A stretch of 11,805 nucleotides of DNA, taken from positions 1-11,805 of the forward strand of contig JAVBOF010000003.1 in NCBI GenBank assembly GCA_031550915.1, in the 5' to 3' direction. Source of the DNA: JAVBOF01 sp031550915. Lineage in GTDB: Bacteria > Bacillota > Clostridia > Christensenellales > MGBC116941. Position numbers and translations under genes: made by a program. Shown piece by piece: positions 1-4,854 of the stretch. Below the pieces are notes generated by a model that was given only the letters and a program-made list of their open reading frames with translations, was not told where the DNA came from and made no database searches. The number at the start of each line of letters is the position of its first letter. Positions within the stretch are counted from its first letter, which is position 1.

Positions 1-96
1 GCTTTTGTCGCAGGCATAAGCATCCAGCAAGGCGGTGTCATCAAAAACATTTTCGCTGCCGAAAATATCGGTAAGCGCTTTCTTTTTACCGTCCAC
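1..96 (-). CDS. 5' end of a probable FAD-linked oxidase (GlcD/D-lactate dehydrogenase-like), truncated by window edge
   Basis: Only the first 32 codons are visible. The leftward frame starts at a GTG at 96 with a perfect AGGAGG (104-109) 7 nt upstream. An in-frame ATG at 102 is only 1 nt from that ribosome binding site, so the GTG is preferred. The peptide reads MDGKKKALTDIFGSENVF and continues DDTALLDAYACDKS. This pattern (a short helix, then 'GxENV', an acidic stretch and 'YxxDxS') resembles the start of GlcD/D-lactate dehydrogenase-type FAD-binding oxidoreductases, just before their FAD-binding PCMH domain. No FAD-binding motif is inside the window, so the family call is an inference from a short N-terminus. 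The gene is divergent from a TetR regulator and shares a palindrome with it, so it may be that regulator's target. Confidence 0.5.
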   Translation of the reverse strand, partial: MDGKKKALTDIFGSENVFDDTALLDAYACDKS

Positions 97-126
97 AAAC
101 ATGCCTCCTAAATATATTTTTTTGAA

Positions 127-152
127 CCGGTATCTTAAACACAAAATACCGG
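127..152. promoter_or_regulatory. Inverted repeat in the leader of the leftward oxidase gene
   Basis: CCGGTAT (127-133) and ATACCGG (146-152) form a perfect 7-bp stem with a 12-nt A-rich loop. It lies 18 nt upstream of the AGGAGG of the leftward gene and inside its predicted 5' untranslated region. It could be an mRNA stem-loop or a second protein-binding dyad. There is no T-run, so it is not a typical terminator. Confidence 0.4.
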
Positions 153-231
153 CGTCTAAATGTTCATTAATAAAAAAATAAGGTAAATTAAAAAAGCTTT
201 GCAGGCCATTAAAAATGGTTTCCTAACATTT

Positions 232-259
232 AGTATAACAAATAAATCACAATAGTCAA
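232..259 (-). promoter_or_regulatory. Predicted sigma-A-type promoter of the leftward oxidase gene
   Basis: On the minus strand, TTGACT (259-254) is followed after 16 bp by TATACT (237-232). Both hexamers are close to TTGACA/TATAAT. The predicted transcript would have a leader of about 130 nt before the GTG at 96. The operator-like palindrome at 267-278 lies immediately upstream of the -35. Confidence 0.6.
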
Positions 260-266
260 CATTTTT

Positions 267-278
267 TGAACACGTTCA
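267..278. promoter_or_regulatory. Operator-like palindrome between divergent promoters
   Basis: TGAACACGTTCA has perfect 5-bp arms (TGAAC/GTTCA) around a 2-bp centre. Short, tight dyads of this form are common TetR-family operators. It sits between the predicted leftward -35 (254-259) and rightward -35 (301-306), where a bound dimer could affect both promoters. That the adjacent TetR protein binds it is an inference. Confidence 0.5.
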
Positions 279-300
279 CTTTTTTAATAGCAAAAAATAT

Positions 301-328
301 TTGTGTTATTAATATATAGGTATATAAT
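301..328 (+). promoter_or_regulatory. Predicted promoter of the first TetR regulator
   Basis: A perfect TATAAT (323-328) has TTGTGT (301-306) 16 bp upstream as a weak -35. The Shine-Dalgarno AAGGGG at 347-352 lies just downstream, so the leader would be very short. Confidence 0.45.
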
Positions 329-361
329 AGGAATAAAGTTTTATTCAAGGGGCAAATAGAT

Positions 362-931
362 ATAAAAGTAAAGTTAAAAAAATCCGAAAAAACCCGGGCT
401 ATCATTCTGCAGACGGGGCTGGATCTTATGCGCAAAAAGGGCTACAGCAGGGTAACCATCAGGGAGATTTGCAAAGCGGCAGGCGTTTCGATAGGAACAT
501 TCTATGTTTATTTTGCAAATAAGAGCGATCTGTTTCAGGATATACATAAGGAATCCGACACCTTTTTTAGGGAAACGGTGGCAAAAGAGCTTGAAAGCGG
601 ATCTGCTGAACAAAAGATAATGAATTACGTCGGGCATTATGCCCGTCTAAACATCAGGACCGGCGAAACGGACATGAAGATTTTGTATACCACGGAAAAC
701 ACGTGGTTTTCCAGACACCGCCCGATGCAGCAGGTTTTGGTCGAAATAGTGCAGAAGGGCCAGGAAAATGGAGAACTATGCTCCGATATGACTTCGCAGG
801 AAATTGTCGATATGATATTTGTTTTTATGCGCGGCTGCTGTTATGACTGGTGCATGAAAAAAGGCTCCTTTGACCTTGAAAAGAGGATGACGCTTTACCT
901 TGGAAAGCTGATCCAATCCTTAAAGAAATAA
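362..931 (+). CDS. TetR/AcrR-family transcriptional regulator with apparent ATA start
   Basis: A ligand-responsive DNA-binding dimer, judged by family. The N-terminal helix-turn-helix runs from TRAIILQTGLDLMRKKGY through TIREICKAAGVS to IGTFYVYFANKSDLF, the classic TetR pattern. The C-terminal half carries RGCCYDWCMKKGSFDL, seen in many Firmicute TetR ligand domains. From 362 the product is 189 residues, a normal TetR length. The only ATG that keeps the frame is at 428, inside helix 1, and would delete part of the fold. The frame is open back to a stop at 317 with no ATG, GTG or TTG before 428. AAGGGG (347-352) lies 9 nt before the ATA at 362, so ATA is the best-placed start, or an ATG has mutated. 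The gene is divergent from an oxidase-like gene, its likely target. Confidence 0.8.
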   Translation: MKVKLKKSEKTRAIILQTGLDLMRKKGYSRVTIREICKAAGVSIGTFYVYFANKSDLFQDIHKESDTFFRETVAKELESGSAEQKIMNYVGHYARLNIRTGETDMKILYTTENTWFSRHRPMQQVLVEIVQKGQENGELCSDMTSQEIVDMIFVFMRGCCYDWCMKKGSFDLEKRMTLYLGKLIQSLKK

Positions 932-935
932 CGTG

Positions 936-970
936 AAGGCTCTTCATCACAAAAAGCGCCTTTTTTGTTG
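936..970 (+). terminator. Possible weak terminator after the first TetR gene
   Basis: Just after the stop codon, AAGGC and GCCTT flank a loop, with the T-run overlapping the right arm. An alternative fold is an A/T-rich stem around a CGC loop (ACAAAAAG/CTTTTTTGT). The stem is short, so this is a modest call. Confidence 0.4.
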
Positions 971-986
971 CAGATGACAGTAATAA

Positions 987-1638
987 TCTTTCAAGCAATG
1001 GACGGAGAACGGCAAGAGCGTGTCAAAGAGCTATAACTATAGCTTTTCGGTAACAGAAGCGCGCACGCTGAAAGCGGAGTTCGCTAAAGTCGGTTACGCC
1101 TTCTATTAAAGCGGCGACAGGATATAACCATATTACATTGAGCTGGAATGCTGTGGCGGGAGCATATCAATACCAGGTATACGCGAAAGCGCCGAGCGAA
1201 AAGGCGTATAAAAAGATAGCCACGGTCACTAAGCTCACATATACCAACAATGGTTTGAAGTTCAACAAAAGCTATTTGTATAAGGTTCGCGCTGTATGCA
1301 AAGCGGGCACGGTAACGACTTACGGATCGTATTCCCGGGTGCGCACTGTGAAGGCATTGACCGCGACGCCTTTGAAGGTCATTGCCAAAAAATCCGGAAT
1401 ACGCTCGCTGCGCGTATCATGGGAGAAAATCCACGGCGCGCAGGGATATCAGGTATACCGCATGAGCAAATATTCCGGCGGCTATGACCAGATTCGATTT
1501 ACAAAGAATAATACATTCAGTAATACGCAGCTGACGAATGGACGGACGTATTATTACAAAGTGCGTTCCTGGCGTATGGATGGAGGCAAGCGCATTTATG
1601 GAGCATTCAGCAAAGTGATTAAGGTGCTGGTGAAGTGA
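987..1638 (+). pseudogene. Decayed C-terminal fragment of a surface protein: InlB B-repeat-like piece plus two fibronectin type III-like modules
   Basis: Two reading frames together give one recognisable protein tail. From 987 the first frame encodes FKQWTENGKSVSKSYNYSFS, then VTEARTLKAEFAKVG, matching the end of a divergent InlB B-repeat (bacterial repeat) module, and hits a stop at 1107-1109. The next frame, open from 1072, continues with SVTPSIKAATGYNHITLSW, the start of a fibronectin type III-like domain. A second such domain runs from about 1366 to the stop at 1636-1638. Both show the W, YQVY and YYYKVR/YLYKVR landmarks. A 1-nt indel near 1085-1095 would fuse the frames as LKAEFAK-SVTPSIK. 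The left end is cut by a stop at 984 with no start codon or ribosome binding site. These features point to a truncated, frameshifted remnant. Parent proteins are usually large secreted adhesin-like proteins. Confidence 0.75.
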
Positions 1639-1742
1639 TGGACTGCTGGGTATGAACTGATGCGGGCATACCACTTGGCCTGTGCGTATCGATGTATAGG
1701 AAGTGGCGAGTGCTTAGAGAATCCAATAGTCCAATATCATAG

Positions 1743-1773
1743 AGCAGCAGGGCGGTTCGCCCTGCTGCTTTTC
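1743..1773 (+). terminator. Strong rho-independent terminator
   Basis: A perfect 12-bp GC-rich stem, AGCAGCAGGGCG (1743-1754) with CGCCCTGCTGCT (1758-1769), has a GTT loop and is followed by TTTCT. It lies about 105 nt after the surface-protein remnant and was probably that gene's terminator. Confidence 0.85.
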
Positions 1774-1975
1774 TGTCGTACCCGTTATCCTCCTGTTCTA
1801 TTGCTTGTGCATAACGCCAGTTTAACTGGTAGTTTTGAATTTAACCTACCTAGCCATGTATATACGGTATCAATAGTCTTATGGATACAAGGCTATATCA
1901 GGCGCTATATTGGCATGTATCCTATCAGAGACGAGTGGAATAATAATTTCCACCTATGCAAATTAGCGTAAACGT

Positions 1976-2035
1976 AAAAAAGCAAGTTAGGGGCTGTTTC
2001 ACAGGTTCACTTAATCACCTGTGAACAGTCCCTAA
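1976..2035 (-). terminator. Long imperfect hairpin, probable terminator of the leftward TetR gene
   Basis: Left arm 1987-2006 and right arm 2017-2035 pair over about 19 bp with one bulge and one G/A difference, around a 10-nt loop. Read on the minus strand the hairpin is followed 5 nt later by six T residues (1981-1976), 42 nt past the TetR stop. This fits a rho-independent terminator. The arm sequence (TTAGGGGCTGTTTCACAGGT) is also long enough to be a relic of a small inverted-repeat element. Confidence 0.6.
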
Positions 2036-2076
2036 ACAAATAGGTCAGTCGCAAAGTTATGTGAAAAGTCCATATC

Positions 2077-2688
2077 CTACGCTTTTATCGCTTTTGCAAA
2101 TTCCATACAAAGAAAATTGACGCCTGCTTCAAATTTTTTACTGCTGTCCGCGTAAGACATTAAATTTCGCAGGTTTTCCTGAAGTACGGCAAATGCGAAT
2201 GAGTGAAAAACAAAGGCGGTCCACTGAAAATCGATTTCTCTGATAACTCCCAAAGAATGCAATCCCTTCAAAACACAAACCCCGTAATCCAACGCATCAT
2301 GTATCATAACCTTTTCTAGGAGGTTCTGCGCACCAATATTTTCATATTGAAGGGACAGGATAACGCGAGATATTGTCATCATTCTGTAGTGCTCCTCCGA
2401 ATTCCCAAATGTATAAAACAACATACTCAGCACTTCGGAAAGCGGTTTATACTTCGCTGATTTAATAATATCATTCGGTTTATTTCTATGCTTTGCAAAA
2501 TTCAATTCAAATTCTTTAAAAATTGTTCTTAGTAAGCTTTCTTTAGAATCAAAAAAATAATAGATGCTTGCCGACTGTACGCCTACTCTTTTCGCAATTG
2601 TTCTCATCGTTGTTCTCTCATAACCATTCTGCGCAAAGAGATCTATGGCTGCTGACAATATTTGAGCCTTAGTATCAGTAGCAGTCAT
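2077..2688 (-). CDS. TetR/AcrR-family transcriptional regulator divergent from the collagen-like gene
   Basis: A 203-residue protein of normal TetR length. Residues about 6-55 form the DNA-binding domain: TKAQILSAAIDLFAQNGY, TTMRTIAKRVGVQSASIYYF, then FDSKESLL. The remaining helical part (about 60-203) is the ligand/dimer domain and has no family signature I can name. The ATG at 2688 is preceded by AAGGGGGG (2694-2701) at about 5 nt, a strong site. The gene is transcribed away from the collagen-like gene with a 204-bp shared intergenic region containing several dyads. Autoregulation and control of the collagen gene are therefore plausible, but inferred. A TATAAT on the minus strand (2730-2725) may be its -10. 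A hairpin with a T-run beyond its stop probably ends the transcript. Confidence 0.88.
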   Translation of the reverse strand: MTATDTKAQILSAAIDLFAQNGYERTTMRTIAKRVGVQSASIYYFFDSKESLLRTIFKEFELNFAKHRNKPNDIIKSAKYKPLSEVLSMLFYTFGNSEEHYRMMTISRVILSLQYENIGAQNLLEKVMIHDALDYGVCVLKGLHSLGVIREIDFQWTAFVFHSFAFAVLQENLRNLMSYADSSKKFEAGVNFLCMEFAKAIKA

Positions 2689-2773
2689 AATATCCCCCCT
2701 TAAACAAAAATTGTATATGTATATATTATATGAAGGCTTAAATCCGTATATGATTTACAGCGGATATGAGCTT

Positions 2774-2783
2774 CTTTCGAAAG
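2774..2783. promoter_or_regulatory. Perfect 10-bp palindrome in the TetR/collagen intergenic region
   Basis: CTTTCGAAAG is self-complementary and lies near the middle of the divergent intergenic region, between the predicted promoters. It is a candidate operator but short enough to occur by chance. Neighbouring weaker dyads are ATCCG/CGGAT (about 2742-2765) and TACCA/TGGTA. Confidence 0.3.
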
Positions 2784-2828
2784 TTTCGGTATAGTTACCA
2801 ATCGCCTGGTAGACGCATATATATATAC

Positions 2829-2856
2829 TGTGAGATATTCATACTCACGTTATAAT
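2829..2856 (+). promoter_or_regulatory. Predicted promoter of the collagen-like gene with an embedded dyad
   Basis: A perfect TATAAT lies at 2851-2856, with only a weak -35 (CTGTGA, 2829-2834) 16 bp upstream. A dyad, GTGAG (2830-2834) and CTCAC (2844-2848), fills the spacer, where a bound repressor would block polymerase. CATACTCA (2840-2847) partly resembles a sporulation sigma-E -10 element, but I found no -35 at the correct spacing, so sigma specificity is undecided. Confidence 0.45.
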
Positions 2857-2892
2857 GTCTTTTCGATGTTGTTTTGAAAAGGAGAATTAATT

Positions 2893-4638
2893 ATGAATTG
2901 CTCAAATAACTTTATAAATTCGGACAAAAATAAATGTCCGTTAAATGAATTAAAGTGTTTACTGCAAAAGTTGGAAAAGATTCTGCATTGCTGCAGAAAA
3001 CGCTGCAACTGCAGAAATTGCTGCGAAATATTTATAGAGCTGTACCCAAGCCTTGTAAAGTTCCTTAGGGGAGAGGATTGTTATAATGATGATAAATGTC
3101 CCGATAGTGAACTAAGATATTTGCTGCAGAAACTGCAAAAGATATTGAAATGCTGTAAAGACCTCAGCGATTGCAAGGATTTCTGTGAAATGTTTGAAGA
3201 ATTGTATCCTTGTCTCGTGAAATATTTAAAGGAGCACGGCTGCCCGTGTTACTGCAAAGGTGAAAAGGGAGACAAAGGCGACCTCGGTCCGGAGGGACCC
3301 GCCGGTCCGCGGGGTATTCAAGGTGAAATTGGTCTGACTGGACCCGCCGGCCCGCAGGGCATCCAGGGTGAAATTGGTCTGACTGGACCCACCGGCCCGC
3401 AGGGCATCCAGGGCGAAATCGGTCCGACTGGACCTGCCGGTCCGCAGGGCATCCAGGGCGAAATAGGTTCGACTGGTCCCGCCGGCCCGCAGGGCATCCA
3501 GGGCGAAATTGGTCCGACTGGGCCCGTCGGTCCGCAGGGTATGCAAGGCGAAATTGGTCCGGAGGGACCAGCCGGCCCGCAGGGTATCCAGGGTGAAATT
3601 GGTCCTGAGGGGCCCGTCGGTCCGCAGGGCATTCAGGGCGAAATTGGTCCCGCGGGACCTGACGGCCCACAGGGTATGCAAGGCGAAATTGGTCCGGAAG
3701 GACCTGCCGGTCCTGAGGGTATCCAGGGTGAAATCGGTCCCGAAGGACCCGCTGGCCCGCAGGGTATCCAGGGTGAAATCGGTCCGGAAGGACCCGCCGG
3801 CCCGCAGGGTATCCAGGGTGAAATCGGTCCCGAAGGACCTGCCGGTCAGCAGGGCATCCAGGGTGAAATTGGTCCCGAGGGACCCGCCGGCCCGCAGGGT
3901 ATCCAGGGTGAAATTGGTCCCGAAGGACCCGCCGGTCCACAGGGCATCCAGGGTGAAATTGGTCCCGAGGGACCCGCCGGTCAGCAGGGCATCCAAGGTG
4001 AAATCGGTCCGGAAGGACCCGCCGGTCAGCAGGGCATCCAGGGTGAAATTGGTCCCGAGGGACCCGCCGGTCAGCAGGGCATCCAGGGCGACCCCGGTCC
4101 GCAAGGACCCGCCGGCGCTGACTCATCGGGATCTCTTATTCCGTATACAACAGGTTCACAGTTTGCCATCTTTATGGATGCCAACCAGCACCCCCATTCT
4201 CTTGGATTCGGTATGCACGGCGAATTGCCACATCCCATTGTGGATGGTATGCTAGACGTCTCCTCCGGCGGTCTCTTAGCGGGGTATCCGTTCTTCACGG
4301 CACGTGACAGCGTGATTACCGATATGGGCGTATCAATGATGACAACTGAAGGCGTGGACTTGGGTACTGCATCCGCAAACATGTATATTCAGTTGTTTTC
4401 TAAAACAACAACACCTTATTTCATCGAGATTCCAGAAACTAAGGTGACTATGGTTCCCCCTTTGGAAGGTAATGTGCCAAAGGGTGCGATGTTCGAAATG
4501 ATTGTGAACAATCTAGACATCCCGGTGGCTGCGGGAACCAGGTTAATGCTCATTCTCCACAAGGATGTCGTTCAGGCAGATTCAACAAAGAGCATTGTTG
4601 CCATGGTGAGTGGTAGCGTCAATCTCAGAAGTGTCTGA
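2893..4638 (+). CDS. BclB-like collagen-like exosporium/spore-surface protein with Cys-rich N-terminal duplication
   Basis: A 581-residue three-part protein. Residues 1-122 are Cys-rich (19 Cys) and made of two tandem 54-residue units (14-63 and 68-117). Residues 123-410 are 96 unbroken Gly-X-Y triplets, starting GEKGDKGDLGPEGPAGP and ending GPQGPAGAD. Residues about 411-581 match the layout of the BclB-type exosporium C-terminal head: IPY start, FTARDSVITDMGV, YIQLFS, PVAAGTRLMLIL and a short C-terminal strand. In that family the head trimerises and the collagen stalk forms hair-like filaments on the spore. There is no signal peptide, LPXTG motif or membrane helix, which fits assembly from the mother cell. 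GGAG (2881-2884) lies 8 nt before the ATG. Function in the exosporium is inferred from family; the N-terminal domain is not one I recognise. A strong terminator follows. Confidence 0.88.
   Translation: MNCSNNFINSDKNKCPLNELKCLLQKLEKILHCCRKRCNCRNCCEIFIELYPSLVKFLRGEDCYNDDKCPDSELRYLLQKLQKILKCCKDLSDCKDFCEMFEELYPCLVKYLKEHGCPCYCKGEKGDKGDLGPEGPAGPRGIQGEIGLTGPAGPQGIQGEIGLTGPTGPQGIQGEIGPTGPAGPQGIQGEIGSTGPAGPQGIQGEIGPTGPVGPQGMQGEIGPEGPAGPQGIQGEIGPEGPVGPQGIQGEIGPAGPDGPQGMQGEIGPEGPAGPEGIQGEIGPEGPAGPQGIQGEIGPEGPAGPQGIQGEIGPEGPAGQQGIQGEIGPEGPAGPQGIQGEIGPEGPAGPQGIQGEIGPEGPAGQQGIQGEIGPEGPAGQQGIQGEIGPEGPAGQQGIQGDPGPQGPAGADSSGSLIPYTTGSQFAIFMDANQHPHSLGFGMHGELPHPIVDGMLDVSSGGLLAGYPFFTARDSVITDMGVSMMTTEGVDLGTASANMYIQLFSKTTTPYFIEIPETKVTMVPPLEGNVPKGAMFEMIVNNLDIPVAAGTRLMLILHKDVVQADSTKSIVAMVSGSVNLRSV
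2932..3243 (+). repeat. Two tandem 54-codon Cys-rich units in the N-terminal domain
   Basis: Residues 14-63 and 68-117 align without gaps at an offset of exactly 54 codons (162 nt), with 28 of 50 positions identical by eye. Conserved features are the KCP start, LLQKL.KIL, a CC pair, Cys at 40/94 and 44/98, ELYP, LVK, and a closing Cys (63/117). Codon usage differs between the copies, so the duplication is not recent. Confidence 0.85.
3286..4095 (+). repeat. 18 tandem 45-bp repeats encoding 15-residue collagen units
   Basis: Eighteen in-frame units of exactly 45 bp encode variants of GPEGPAGPQGIQGEI, followed by a partial unit. Units 2-6 carry Thr in the third position (GLT, GPT, GST); units 7-18 nearly all carry Glu. 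A Pro-to-Gln change (GQQG) is shared by units 13, 16, 17 and 18. This suggests local duplication or gene conversion within the array. The array is GC-rich compared with the A/T-rich 5' part of the same gene. Confidence 0.95.
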
Positions 4639-4676
4639 TAATTAGAATCAAGACCCCCGCCTTTTTGAGTCGGTAC

Positions 4677-4716
4677 AATGATGGTGAACGATGAAAATCG
4701 TTTACCATCATTTTTG
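4677..4716 (+). terminator. Strong rho-independent terminator of the collagen-like gene
   Basis: AATGATGGTGAACGAT (4677-4692) pairs with ATCGTTTACCATCATT (4697-4712) over 16 bp with one G-U pair. The loop is GAAA, a stable tetraloop closure, and TTT-G-TTT follows. It starts 38 nt after the stop codon. Confidence 0.88.
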
Positions 4717-4854
4717 TTTAAGGTGAGAGAACGGGAATCTTAAAGGAAGCGATATTACTTTGCTGCCTATATAGATATGATAAACAATTAAATCATAACG
4801 CGGGGATTGGTCAAGCAAGACATGTATCCCTGTTTGGTTGATCGCCCGGCTTTA

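Larger units (their letters stand above)
1639..2076. other. Gene-free stretch of about 440 bp
   Basis: No credible gene is seen. The 103-codon open frame across 1660-1971 has no ribosome binding site, spans a strong terminator hairpin and gives a composition unlike a folded protein. The stretch holds the terminator at 1743-1772, a small dyad GTGGAA/TTCCAC at 1935-1953, and the long hairpin at 1987-2035. No tRNA cloverleaf was recognised. Confidence 0.6.

Noticed and set aside
374..637. 87-codon antisense open frame under the first TetR gene
   Set aside because: It is a shadow of a convincing TetR coding sequence on the other strand.
1660..1971. 103-codon open frame on the plus strand
   Set aside because: It lacks a ribosome binding site, runs through a strong terminator hairpin and does not look like a folded protein.
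3286..4095. Regular repeats resembling a CRISPR array
   Set aside because: The units are contiguous with no unique spacers and encode perfect Gly-X-Y triplets.
3164..4126. Long antisense and alternate-frame open frames across the collagen array (minus 3164-4126 and 3226-4104, plus 3509-4255)
   Set aside because: They are by-products of the GC-rich 45-bp repeat, which lacks stops in several frames. They give low-complexity products and have no ribosome binding sites; the Gly-X-Y frame is clearly the coding one.
4809..4843. Possible hairpin downstream of the GGDEF-EAL gene
   Set aside because: The stem has a mismatch and a G-U pair, a long loop and no T-run on the minus strand, so I do not call a terminator.
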